From an uncultured Bacteroidales bacterium (lineage in GTDB: Bacteria; Bacteroidota; Bacteroidia; Bacteroidales; UBA932): a stretch of 64,000 bases of DNA. Both the position numbers and the translations under genes were made by a program. Of this stretch, positions 50,631 to 58,961 are shown in pieces. Under the pieces are notes generated by a model, which worked only from the letters and a program-made list of their open reading frames with translations, had not been told where the DNA came from and searched no databases. How positions within the stretch are numbered: the stretch's first letter is position 1; each line of letters begins with the position of its first letter. The DNA lies in NCBI GenBank assembly GCA_934700615.1, contig CAKUXR010000007.1, positions 1 to 64,000 of the forward strand. The letters run 5' to 3'.

Positions 50631-53285
50631 TTAGAGAGATTTAAGCGCCTTGAGCTGGGCCTCATAGCTCTCAATCTTGGAGAGTGAGTCGGCTTCCTTC
50701 TTGCGCTCTACCGCTACAACTTTCTCTGGCGCATGTGCAGTGAATCTCTCATTTGAGAGTTTCTTGCGGACTGACTCCAGGAACTCTTTCTGATATTTCA
50801 GTTCAGCTTCGAGTTTTGCAATCTCTTCTTCCACATTGACCTTTCCCGTAAGAGGAACATACATTTCTACTGTGCGTATCATCTGGGAAACGCCCTCCGA
50901 TGTGGCTCCGAAATCTGAAACCATCTCTACAGAGGATGCATTTGCAAGTTTTGACACGACTGAAATCATCTCAGCAGGGAATTCTCCCTTGAACTTAACC
51001 TGAAGTGCCTCTTTAGGTGAGATGTTCTTCTGCTGGCGGATGCTTCTTACGGCATTGACAGCCTCTTCAGCGAGTTCGAATGATGCGATGAGGTTCGCGT
51101 CGTAATTGCCGGCCTTAGGGCTTGGCTGGAACATGATGGTCTCCCCATCCTTACGCTCTGCCATGTCCTGCCAGAGTTCCTCAGTAATGAACGGCATTAC
51201 AGGGTGAATCATCTTCAGAAGGGCCTCGAAGAAACCTAAAGTATCATTGTAGGTGGCCTTGTCAATCGGCTGTCCATAAGCAGGTTTGATAAGCTCCAGA
51301 TACCATGAGCAGTAGTCGTCCCAGAACAATTTGTAGATGCTCATGAGGGCATCGGAAATTCTGAACTTGGTGTAATGGTCTTCTACTGTTTCGATTGTCT
51401 GGCTCATCTTGTTGCGGAACCACTCTACGGCGATTCTGCAAGCCTCAGGCTGCTCTGCGTTTTCATCTACTGTCCAGCCTTTGACAAGCCTGTATGAGTT
51501 CCAGATTTTTCCGCAGAAATTACGGCCCTGCTCGATCTGAGACTCGTCATAGAAGATATCGTTACCTGCAGATGCGCAGAGCAGCATACCGATACGGACT
51601 GCGTCTGCACCATATTTTGCGATAAGGTCGAGAGGGTCAGGAGAGTTGCCCAATGTCTTGGACATCTTGCGTCCGAGCTTGTCTCGTACAATACCTGTAA
51701 GATATACGTTGCGGAACGGTTCCTTGCCCATGAACTCGTCACCTGCCATAATCATTCTGGCAACCCAGAAGAACAGGATATCCGGTCCTGTAACAAGGTC
51801 ATTTGTAGGATAATAGTATGCAAGGTCCTTGTTCGGCGTATGCTCAGGATGTCCGGGGCGATCTGCGTCGAATACGGAGATAGGCCACAGCCATGATGAG
51901 AACCATGTGTCGAGGACGTCGTCATCCTGACGCAGCTGGTCAGCCGTGATTTCAGGATTGATTTTCTTTGCAGCTTCGAGAGCCTCCTCAGGTGTCGCTT
52001 CTACAACATATTGTCCGTCAGGGAGATAGTAAGCAGGAATTCTCTGGCCCCACCAGAGCTGACGGCTGATGCACCAGTCGCGTACTGTCTCCATCCAGTG
52101 CTTGTAGGTGTTTCTGTATTTGTCCGGAATGAGTTTAACATTTCCGCTTTCCACAGACTCCAATGCGATTTCGGCAAGGTGTCCCATCTTGAGGAACCAC
52201 TGTGTGGAGAGCTTAGGCTCGATTACGGCATTGGTCCTCTCGGAATATCCGACAGGAGAGATATACTCCTCGACCTTCTCGAGACATCCTGCCTCCTGAA
52301 GCATCTTCTCGATCTTCTTTCTGGCCACGAAACGGTCCTCTCCGACGAGAATCTGCGCCTTTTCGTTCAATTTGCCGTGATCGTCAATGATATCTGTCAC
52401 AGGAAGATTGTGGCGGAGTCCGATTTCATAGTCATTGATGTCATGAGCCGGAGTAACCTTGAGGCAGCCGGTACCGAATCCGATTTCAACATAGGAATCC
52501 TCAATGATAGGAATCTCCTTGTTGATCAGAGGGATGAGAACCTTCTTGCCTTTAAGCCAATGATAGCGTTCGTCGTCAGGATTGATGCTGACTGCAGCAT
52601 CTGCCATGATTGTCTCAGGGCGTGTTGTCGCGACGATGATATATTTGTCCGTGCGGTTTCCGTTGCCATCTGAAATGTAGTATCTCAAATGATAGAAATG
52701 GCTCTTGGTCTCCTTGTGTATTACCTCCTCGTCACTGACTGCTGTATGTCCTTCCGGATCCCAGTTGACCATACGTACTCCCCTGTAAATCAATCCCTTT
52801 TTGTAGAAATAAACAAAGGTACTGATAACGGACTCCGTGAGGTCAGGGTCCATAGTGAACTTGGTCCTGTCCCAGTCACATGATGCGCCGAGTTTGCGCA
52901 GCTGGTTCAGAATGATTCCGCCGTGCTCCTCTTTCCATTCCCATGCGTACTTCAGGAATTCCTCACGGGTGAGGTCCTCCTTGTTGATTCCCTGGGCCTT
53001 GAGTCTGGCTACGACCTTGCTTTCAGTTGCGATGGAAGCATGGTCGGTCCCAGGAACCCAGCAGGCATTCTTGCCGTCCATTCTGGCCTTTCGGATAAGG
53101 ACGTCGTTCAAGGTGTTGTTCAGAACGTGCCCCATGTGAAGGATACCTGTCACATTTGGTGGCGGGATGACAATAGTATAAGGTTCTCTTTCATCCGGTT
53201 CAGAATGAAAGAACTTGTGGTTTAGCCAATAGGCGTACCATTTGTCCTCTACCTGCGAGGGATTGTACTTAGCCGAAAGTTCCAT
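50631..53285 (-). CDS. valS: Valyl-tRNA synthetase
   Basis: 884 residues, class Ia synthetase. The HIGH motif is HMGH (about residue 52), the KMSKS motif is KMSKT (about 530), the ValS-specific PGTDHASIATE follows HMGH, and WCISRQLWWGQRIPAYY and VTGPDILFFWVARM are characteristic. The editing CP1 domain and the C-terminal tRNA-binding coiled coil (about 820-884) are intact. First gene of the six-gene run to the dipeptidase. Confidence 0.97.
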   Translation of the reverse strand: MELSAKYNPSQVEDKWYAYWLNHKFFHSEPDEREPYTIVIPPPNVTGILHMGHVLNNTLNDVLIRKARMDGKNACWVPGTDHASIATESKVVARLKAQGINKEDLTREEFLKYAWEWKEEHGGIILNQLRKLGASCDWDRTKFTMDPDLTESVISTFVYFYKKGLIYRGVRMVNWDPEGHTAVSDEEVIHKETKSHFYHLRYYISDGNGNRTDKYIIVATTRPETIMADAAVSINPDDERYHWLKGKKVLIPLINKEIPIIEDSYVEIGFGTGCLKVTPAHDINDYEIGLRHNLPVTDIIDDHGKLNEKAQILVGEDRFVARKKIEKMLQEAGCLEKVEEYISPVGYSERTNAVIEPKLSTQWFLKMGHLAEIALESVESGNVKLIPDKYRNTYKHWMETVRDWCISRQLWWGQRIPAYYLPDGQYVVEATPEEALEAAKKINPEITADQLRQDDDVLDTWFSSWLWPISVFDADRPGHPEHTPNKDLAYYYPTNDLVTGPDILFFWVARMIMAGDEFMGKEPFRNVYLTGIVRDKLGRKMSKTLGNSPDPLDLIAKYGADAVRIGMLLCASAGNDIFYDESQIEQGRNFCGKIWNSYRLVKGWTVDENAEQPEACRIAVEWFRNKMSQTIETVEDHYTKFRISDALMSIYKLFWDDYCSWYLELIKPAYGQPIDKATYNDTLGFFEALLKMIHPVMPFITEELWQDMAERKDGETIMFQPSPKAGNYDANLIASFELAEEAVNAVRSIRQQKNISPKEALQVKFKGEFPAEMISVVSKLANASSVEMVSDFGATSEGVSQMIRTVEMYVPLTGKVNVEEEIAKLEAELKYQKEFLESVRKKLSNERFTAHAPEKVVAVERKKEADSLSKIESYEAQLKALKSL

Positions 53286-53362
53286 TATTATGATTCGTTT
53301 TCGTTATTATTTCCTATTCCATTTTTGCGGACAACCCGATACGGAGTCTCCACAAAAACACA

Positions 53363-53370
53363 CAAAGATA
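53363..53370 (-). promoter_or_regulatory. -7 box TATCTTTG for the valS operon
   Basis: Minus-strand TATCTTTG (TAnnTTTG) with a predicted leader of about 70 bases. It is divergent from the DUF3467 promoter 34 bases away. Confidence 0.6.
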
Positions 53371-53403
53371 CGAAACTGGATGCAATTTGTCCTAATCTTT
53401 TAG

Positions 53404-53411
53404 TAAATTTG
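53404..53411 (+). promoter_or_regulatory. -7 box TAAATTTG for the DUF3467 operon
   Basis: Exact TAnnTTTG match, predicting a leader of about 20 bases before the ATG at 53438. Confidence 0.6.
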
Positions 53412-53437
53412 CGTAAACATAAAAACTCATTACAGTT

Positions 53438-53776
53438 ATGGCAAACGAAAAAAACGAGCTCAGTCTCGAATTGAGACCAGAAGTAGCAGCCGGAACATAT
53501 TCCAATCTTGCGATTATCACCCACTCCCACAGTGAGTTTATCATTGATTTCGCAAGTATGCTTCCAGGTATGCCTAAACCCAATATCAGCAACAGACTCA
53601 TAATGACCCCTGAGCATGCAAAGAGACTGCTCATCGCATTGCAGGACAATGTGAAGAAGTACGAAAGCAATTTCGGTCCTATCGATATGGGAGGACGTCA
53701 GAATGCACCTCAGTCGGAAGGCGGAACCTTTGATCTGGGCGGCTTCGGTCCATTCAACAACGGGACCAAATCATAG
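53438..53776 (+). CDS. DUF3467 family protein
   Basis: 112 residues. The DUF3467 core is LELRPEVAAGTYSNLAIITHS followed by SEFIIDFASMLPGMPKPNISNRLIMTPEHAKRLLIALQDNVKKYES. The C-terminal tail is Gly-rich (GGTFDLGGFGPFNNGTKS). The family is widespread in Bacteroidota and small; its role is unknown. It is first in an operon with KdsC, Maf and a barrel protein (gaps of 4, 7 and 8 bases). Confidence 0.9.
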   Translation: MANEKNELSLELRPEVAAGTYSNLAIITHSHSEFIIDFASMLPGMPKPNISNRLIMTPEHAKRLLIALQDNVKKYESNFGPIDMGGRQNAPQSEGGTFDLGGFGPFNNGTKS

Positions 53777-53780
53777 GCAG

Positions 53781-54329
53781 ATGACTTCACAGAATAACAG
53801 CATAATGCCCGACTTCAGCAGAATCCGGGCATTTGCTTTCGATGTGGATGGCGTATTCACTGACGGAGGCATCCTGTGTGACCTTCAGGGTGAACTTTAT
53901 CGTACTTTCAATGCCAAAGACGGTTTCGGTGTGAGGATGGCCACCATGAAGGGCTATCCCGTCGCAATCATTACCGGAGGACGTTCCGGCTCCATCGTGG
54001 CAAGATTCCGCACATGCGGAGTGGGGCAGGAGGATGTCTATCTCGGTTCGAGAGACAAGATTGCAGACCTGAATGATTTCTGCAGGAAGTATTCGCTTGA
54101 AAAGGATGAAGTTCTCTATGTCGGTGACGATGTGCCTGATATTGAGGCTATTATGTCATGCGGAATAGGTGTGACCCCTGCTGATGGCGTACAAGAGGCC
54201 AAGGATGCGGCGGACTATGTCTCTGAATTCCCGGGCGGCCGTGGATGCGTGAGGGATGTCATCGAAAAGGTGATGAAAGTACGTGGCGACTGGGTATTCG
54301 ATGTTGCCCACTACAAGAAGAAATTCTGA
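53781..54329 (+). CDS. kdsC: KdsC-type HAD phosphatase (3-deoxy-D-manno-octulosonate 8-phosphate phosphatase)
   Basis: 182 residues from the ATG at 53781 (4 bases after the preceding stop); ATG 53805 is an alternative. The frame stays open upstream into the DUF3467 gene without relevance. HAD motifs: FAFDVDGVFTDGG (nucleophile D21, D23), AIITGGRSG (motif II Thr), YVGDDVPDIEAI (motif IV). Small C0-type HAD without cap. It releases phosphate from Kdo-8-phosphate for lipid A core synthesis. Confidence 0.88.
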   Translation: MTSQNNSIMPDFSRIRAFAFDVDGVFTDGGILCDLQGELYRTFNAKDGFGVRMATMKGYPVAIITGGRSGSIVARFRTCGVGQEDVYLGSRDKIADLNDFCRKYSLEKDEVLYVGDDVPDIEAIMSCGIGVTPADGVQEAKDAADYVSEFPGGRGCVRDVIEKVMKVRGDWVFDVAHYKKKF

Positions 54330-54336
54330 TAACCAT

Positions 54337-54927
54337 ATGGATCTTAAGGGAAAAAAACTGATTTTGTCAAGTGCTTCACCCAGAAGGCGTGAACTTCTCG
54401 CCGGGCTTGGGCTTGAATTTGACATTGATACAAATACTTCATTTGTCGAACATTACGACGCCAGCACTCCTCTGGAAAATATACCTGCTCTCATGTCTGA
54501 GGGCAAGTCTGCAGGTTTTCATCGTCCGCTGGCGGACAATGAGATTCTGCTGACATCGGATACGATGGTGTATTGTGACGGTGTCGTGATGGGAAAACCG
54601 CACAGCAGCGGAGAGGCCGTGTCAATGCTGAAGCATCTTTCCGGTAAAGTGCATCATGTTACGACTGCCGTGACCTTGAGAGATGCAAGGCATTCCGTCA
54701 CTGTCTCAGATACAGCATATGTGCATTTTAAGGAATTGACTGATAGCGAGATAGAGTATTATGTCGATACTTTCAAACCTCTCGACAAGGCTGGTGCTTA
54801 TGGCATTCAGGAATGGATAGGCTATGTGGGTATAACCAAGATCGAGGGCTCTTTCTATACTATCATGGGGCTTCCGGTCCATCTTGTATATCAGGAACTT
54901 GAAAACGGATTTATTATTAATAACTAA
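54337..54927 (+). CDS. maf: Maf-like nucleotide pyrophosphatase
   Basis: 196 residues from ATG 54337; the open frame reaches back to 54283 inside kdsC. The N-terminal motif is LILSSASPRRRELLAGLGL, then ADNEILLTSDTMVYCDG, GKPHSSGEAVSMLKHLSG and DKAGAYGIQEWIGY. This set matches the YhdE-type dTTP/UTP pyrophosphatase, a house-cleaning enzyme. It lies 7 bases after kdsC. Confidence 0.93.
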   Translation: MDLKGKKLILSSASPRRRELLAGLGLEFDIDTNTSFVEHYDASTPLENIPALMSEGKSAGFHRPLADNEILLTSDTMVYCDGVVMGKPHSSGEAVSMLKHLSGKVHHVTTAVTLRDARHSVTVSDTAYVHFKELTDSEIEYYVDTFKPLDKAGAYGIQEWIGYVGITKIEGSFYTIMGLPVHLVYQELENGFIINN

Positions 54928-54935
54928 TAACAATC

Positions 54936-55583
54936 ATGAAGAAAATAATCATTTTTGCGGCTGCACTCCTGTTCGGGTGTTCCGCTATGTCAGCCCAGAA
55001 TAAGGGAGACATGTCTGTAGGTGGCATATTCGGCTTTTCTGCCGGCGCCAGCAAGACCAATATCACATCAAATTCTACTACAGTTAAGGGTGATAATGTG
55101 CCTTCAGCTGCGTCTTTCGAACTGCACGGAAATTTCGGATTCTTTTTCGCTGACAACTGGAAATTAGGAGCTTCTCTGGGGTACACTTTTATTTCTGAGC
55201 CAACTGCAAAGAAGGATGACAAGTGGCTGAAAGACAGGGCAAATATCGTTCTTATCGGCCCTTCCATTTCATATTATGTAAGAATTACAGACCGTTTCTT
55301 CTATACTCCGGGACTCGGCGTTTACTGTGCTGTAGGCAACTACAAGACAGACCTGACCACTTCCATTTCACATAAGAACAGTTGTGCAGGATTTGCAATG
55401 AATCTCGAGCTGGGCTCATTCGAGTTCAAGCCGACTTCCCATTGGGGACTTGCAGTAGGTCTGGTCAATCTCAGCTTTGCTGATGTGAAAGTTGAGGAGG
55501 ATTCTGACAACTACTCTTGGACGTCAAGTACGGATTTCTCTTTCGGAATCAAACCTAGCGTAGGTATCAATTTCTATTTCTAG
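54936..55583 (+). CDS. Outer membrane beta-barrel protein
   Basis: 215 residues with a signal peptide (MKKIIIFAAALLFGCSAMSA-QN). The mature protein is a small barrel of alternating strands (SVGGIFGFSAGAS, FGFFFADNWKLGASLGYTF, YYVRITDRFFYTPGLGVYC) ending in VGINFYF, a typical C-terminal strand. It resembles OmpW/porin_OMP_beta_barrel (PF13505) proteins. Function unknown. Last in the operon, before a strong terminator. Confidence 0.8.
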   Translation: MKKIIIFAAALLFGCSAMSAQNKGDMSVGGIFGFSAGASKTNITSNSTTVKGDNVPSAASFELHGNFGFFFADNWKLGASLGYTFISEPTAKKDDKWLKDRANIVLIGPSISYYVRITDRFFYTPGLGVYCAVGNYKTDLTTSISHKNSCAGFAMNLELGSFEFKPTSHWGLAVGLVNLSFADVKVEEDSDNYSWTSSTDFSFGIKPSVGINFYF

Positions 55584-55595
55584 TATTATATATAC

Positions 55596-55640
55596 AAAAA
55601 CAGAGAACGGCAGCTTGAAAGGCTGCCGTTCTCTGTTTTT
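55596..55640. terminator. Strong bidirectional terminator
   Basis: A 19-base perfect stem (55596-55614 with 55622-55640) around a 7-base loop, AAAAACAGAG on one side and CTCTGTTTTT on the other. It serves the barrel gene (+) and rlmI-type gene (-), whose stop lies 10 bases away. Confidence 0.95.
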
Positions 55641-55649
55641 GGAAGTCGC

Positions 55650-56846
55650 TTATTCGACGTAGAGGAGAAGTCCCTTAAGATACTCCCCTTCAGGATGATA
55701 GATATTTACAGCATGGTCTGCCGGCTGGTTCAGCCTGTCAAGGATACGCACCTTCCTTCCGGTCTGGGCCGCAGCGGAGAATACTGCCAATGCAAATGCC
55801 TCTTTGTCAACTACTTGTGAGCAGCTGAACGTGAATACGAATCCTCCCGGTGCAACTTTGGATATTGCAGCAGCGTTAAGTCTCTGGTAGGCCCTGAGAG
55901 CATTACGGAGCACTCCCCTGTGTTTTGCGAAAGCAGGAGGGTCCACAATCATCAAATCATACTTGCCTGCAGGGATATCTTTCAGATAGTCAATGGCATC
56001 CAGACAAAGACTCGTGTGTCTGGATTTGTCAAATCCTCCGATTTCCACGTTTTTGTCCACGAGGGCCATTGCCTTGGCAGAGCTGTCAACAGAATCCACA
56101 TGAACGGCTCCCGCTCCGAGAGCATAGATGGAAAATCCGCCTGTATAGCAGAACAAGTTCAGCACATTGCGGTCTTTTGCATAGCGCTCCACAAGTTTCC
56201 TGTTCTCTCTCTGGTCAAGGAAGAATCCGGTCTTCTGTCCCTCTGTCCAGTTGACGAGGAATTTGTGTCCGTTCTCCAATACAACCTGCTCATTGTCATT
56301 GAACCCCTCTTTCTTGTAGAGGTATCCGTCGATGAGGTCCAGGCCGGCCTTGAAAGGTGCAGTGCCGGAACTCTTGTCATAGACAGCCTTCAGTTTGTCC
56401 CCATAAATCTTTACAAGGGCATCTGCAATCTGCTTTTTCGCGCGGAACATGCCGGCCGAGTGTGCCTGCATTACACAAACGCCATCATACCAGTCAATGA
56501 TAAGGCCTGGAAGATTGTCTCCCTCACCATGTACAAGTCTGTAGCAGTTGGTATTGCCTCCGTCCTGGGCGAGTCCTGTTGCAACTCTGACTTCCAGAGC
56601 TTTGGAAAGCATTGCCTCCCAATATGCATCATTGATTACATCAGTTTCGAAACTGAGGACTCTGACTGCGATGGAACCGATCTGATAGTGGCCGGCTGCA
56701 AGAAAATCACCTTCTGAACTATAGACACTTACTACGTCGCCTTCCGCAGGATTTCCTACGACTTGTGCAATCGCTCCTGAGAACACCCACGGGTGGAATC
56801 TTTTCAGGGAGTCTTCCCTACTTTTTTTCAGTATTATCTTTGCCAT
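55650..56846 (-). CDS. rlmI: RlmI-type rRNA (cytosine-5) methyltransferase
   Basis: 398 residues from the ATG at 56846 (MAKIILKKSREDSLKRFHPWVFSGAI). The same frame is open to 57038, but the extra N-terminus is an Arg-rich shadow of the overlapping exonuclease tail and is not credible. PUA domain at about 1-75; methyltransferase with VLNLFCYTGGFSIYALGAG (SAM loop, about 215), IVDPPAFAK and FTFSCSQVV (catalytic Cys). Expected to methylate C1962 of 23S rRNA. Its start overlaps the exonuclease stop by 29 bases. Confidence 0.92.
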   Translation of the reverse strand: MAKIILKKSREDSLKRFHPWVFSGAIAQVVGNPAEGDVVSVYSSEGDFLAAGHYQIGSIAVRVLSFETDVINDAYWEAMLSKALEVRVATGLAQDGGNTNCYRLVHGEGDNLPGLIIDWYDGVCVMQAHSAGMFRAKKQIADALVKIYGDKLKAVYDKSSGTAPFKAGLDLIDGYLYKKEGFNDNEQVVLENGHKFLVNWTEGQKTGFFLDQRENRKLVERYAKDRNVLNLFCYTGGFSIYALGAGAVHVDSVDSSAKAMALVDKNVEIGGFDKSRHTSLCLDAIDYLKDIPAGKYDLMIVDPPAFAKHRGVLRNALRAYQRLNAAAISKVAPGGFVFTFSCSQVVDKEAFALAVFSAAAQTGRKVRILDRLNQPADHAVNIYHPEGEYLKGLLLYVE

Positions 56847-57684
56847 TATTTTTCTTTTTTCTGAAATATCTTCTGTGTCTCTTCTTGTGTTTTCCTGCAG
56901 TCTGCTGCTGGTCCGTACGCGCAGCATTGACATTGGCAGTCGCCGCTGACATTGACTTTTTCCTTCTTGGACGCTTCTTCCTGCGCTTTTTCTCCTTGGC
57001 GGCAGCTTCCGCCTTCGCCGGTTCAGGTGTCGTGTCAATGTTCTTGTGAGGCGGTCCCTGTATCGGCATCATCTGCTCTGGCGTGAGCGGATTCTTCTCG
57101 GATTTCATCAGCACGTTGTACATTTCCCGGCAAACCCAGGCATCTGTCGCCGCATAAAGCTGCTGTGATTCAGAGAGAATTTCAGCCTCCCAGTTTGACA
57201 ACTGCTGTGTCTTTGAAATCTTGTAGCCGAGGATGATTGCGGACATCTTCTTGACGCTCTTGTCGCGGATTCCGTACTCCCAAACTATTTTCTGAAGGTC
57301 AATGAAACCCTTGGCTTCGAATGGCTTGTATTTCTGGAGGCCCCGGACATCGTCATGCACTGCGGCTCCGACCTTTATTATCTTTTCATTGGCCAGGATA
57401 CGGCAGAGCCTGTCATCCATTCCAAGTTGTTTGATTCTGAAAAGGAAGGCCTCCTTGGGTCCTGACAATTGCAATAGTGCAACACCGTAATGGGGCTGTG
57501 AAGGCGTAAAACTCGGGCGGGATTCCGTATCGAATCCTATTATCTTCTGCCGCCTGAGATAAGCTATCGCATGCTCCATTTCCGGTCCCGGCTTGTCGAT
57601 TACCGTAATCTTTCCGCCAAACGCCGCCAACTCCAGCTTTTCTATTTCTTCCGGCAGTACGCTAATCTGAAACATATTCATCAT
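56818..57684 (-). CDS. 3'-5' exonuclease (DEDD/RNase D-like) with basic tail
   Basis: 288 residues. DEDDy exonuclease core about 25-215: IGFDTESRP (D52, E54), GAAVHDDVRGLQ (third acid), YAATDAWVCREMY (Tyr and final Asp). Start may be any of three close Met codons (1, 2 or 4). The last about 65 residues are extremely Lys/Arg-rich (KEKKRRKKRPRRKK, KHKKRHRRYFRKKKNN), a likely nucleic-acid-binding tail. Substrate, DNA or RNA, is open. Overlaps the lipoprotein gene upstream (23 bases) and rlmI downstream (29 bases), so the three are translationally coupled. Confidence 0.87.
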   Translation of the reverse strand: MMNMFQISVLPEEIEKLELAAFGGKITVIDKPGPEMEHAIAYLRRQKIIGFDTESRPSFTPSQPHYGVALLQLSGPKEAFLFRIKQLGMDDRLCRILANEKIIKVGAAVHDDVRGLQKYKPFEAKGFIDLQKIVWEYGIRDKSVKKMSAIILGYKISKTQQLSNWEAEILSESQQLYAATDAWVCREMYNVLMKSEKNPLTPEQMMPIQGPPHKNIDTTPEPAKAEAAAKEKKRRKKRPRRKKSMSAATANVNAARTDQQQTAGKHKKRHRRYFRKKKNNGKDNTEKK

Positions 57685-58915
57685 AAATATTTTGGGCGTT
57701 CTTTCTCAAGAACTGCTTGAGATTCTCATCCAGGAATCTTGTAGGTTTTTCTACCAGCATGAATGTTTCGAAGTCCGAACAATCTGCCCTGTTGTATTTG
57801 AAATCATTGGTGAATCCTCCCTGTAGAGAATAATCCTGTGCAGCCATTCCGGTGACAGGAACTGTACAATATATTCTGGTGGAAGGATAAGCGACACGAT
57901 GAGTGAAACAATTCTCTTTCCGCATGAAACTGATGCATTCGGATGCTATGGCAGTGGCCGGGTCAATGAATTCAAATCTGTCAGTGAGCAGACCGCTGTA
58001 GAATGTAAGACTGTCATCATTGCTTTCACGCATACGTGCAAGTTCCTCATTGAGAACGTCAGCCTTGAGAGGCATATCGTCGACGAGTACGGCACCTATC
58101 TTGTGTGTGTTGCCGATGGCCTTGTACATCCTGAAGAACGATATTATTCTGTCCCTCAAAGATTTGCCATGCTGAGGACAATAAGCTTCATATTTCAATG
58201 TCTTATATTCTTTGACCATCTCACTCCATGCCGTTGCATAGACACCGGAGCCCAGGGTATGCTCATCAGTCCATACGGCAAAAGAACCGTTTGCCTCCGG
58301 ATGGTGCTGAATTGCATATCTGAACATTGAGTGGACAGGCGAAATCACAGCAATGTCAGGCCTTGCAGCATTGACAATGCTCATGATATCATGGTATCCG
58401 AAAGCGGAAAGATACGAAGAGGATAAAATTACTATTTTCGATGCGGACTTCCTTTCGGTGGTGTTCTTGTCGAACTGGCTTGCATGGAAAACCGTGTCGA
58501 TGCTGCTCAGGAAGTTCTTAACGGTCAATTCCTTGAGGAAAACATCATTTCCCTGCTCCAGGTAGCCCTCATATGGGGCATTGGCACTGTCGCAGATGAG
58601 ATCGAAAGTCTCGCCAGCAAAGTCAGGGAGTCCGTCCGGAACTGACTTTCCATTGACATTGTCGAAATCATCGCAGGTTATGAAATTGTCTGCCAGGAAC
58701 AATGTCTGCTCGCTTGGTCCGACAATGGCAATTGACCCGTTTCTTCCGTCAATGCAGGATTTCCGTATCTTTTCATATACGGTGGATGTCGTGTCCGAGA
58801 GAATGTCTCTTACGAAAGGTATAGTCGAAGGGTCACCGGCCCCATGATTTCCGCATGAAACCATGAAGGTCGGTGACACTATCGAAAGTAATAATAGTAA
58901 CCTCTTTGCTATCAC
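57662..58915 (-). CDS. Lipoprotein of unknown function
   Basis: 417 residues. Signal peptide MIAKRLLLLLSIVSPTFMVSC with a lipobox (Cys 21) then GNHGAGDPS. The mature part looks like two related alpha/beta halves (IAIVGPSEQTLFLADN, KIVILSSSYLSAFGYHDIMSIV, IGAVLVDDMPLKADVLNEEL), perhaps type 1 periplasmic-binding-like or a hydrolase-like fold. I do not recognise the family. Its 3' end overlaps the exonuclease start by 23 bases. A weak hairpin and no clear promoter separate it from glnN upstream. Confidence 0.65.
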   Translation of the reverse strand: MIAKRLLLLLSIVSPTFMVSCGNHGAGDPSTIPFVRDILSDTTSTVYEKIRKSCIDGRNGSIAIVGPSEQTLFLADNFITCDDFDNVNGKSVPDGLPDFAGETFDLICDSANAPYEGYLEQGNDVFLKELTVKNFLSSIDTVFHASQFDKNTTERKSASKIVILSSSYLSAFGYHDIMSIVNAARPDIAVISPVHSMFRYAIQHHPEANGSFAVWTDEHTLGSGVYATAWSEMVKEYKTLKYEAYCPQHGKSLRDRIISFFRMYKAIGNTHKIGAVLVDDMPLKADVLNEELARMRESNDDSLTFYSGLLTDRFEFIDPATAIASECISFMRKENCFTHRVAYPSTRIYCTVPVTGMAAQDYSLQGGFTNDFKYNRADCSDFETFMLVEKPTRFLDENLKQFLRKNAQNIYDEYVSD

Positions 58916-58934
58916 TTAAATAAATTAGTTTTTG

Positions 58935-58952
58935 GCCCTGCTTCCGCAGGGC
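58935..58952 (-). terminator. Hairpin after glnN
   Basis: GCCCTGC (58935-58941) pairs with GCAGGGC (58946-58952), loop TTCC. On the minus strand it is followed by CAAAAACTAATTT, a poor T tract, so it may only attenuate reading into the lipoprotein gene. Confidence 0.5.
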
Positions 58953-58961
58953 TTGCGTTAA

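Noticed and set aside
55920..56717. 265-codon plus-strand frame within rlmI
   Set aside because: Antisense to a well-supported methyltransferase, no family pattern and no promoter.
56847..57038. Upstream extension of the RlmI frame (64 residues)
   Set aside because: It is an Arg-rich reading of the exonuclease's Lys/Arg tail in another frame; the PUA domain starts at the ATG at 56846.
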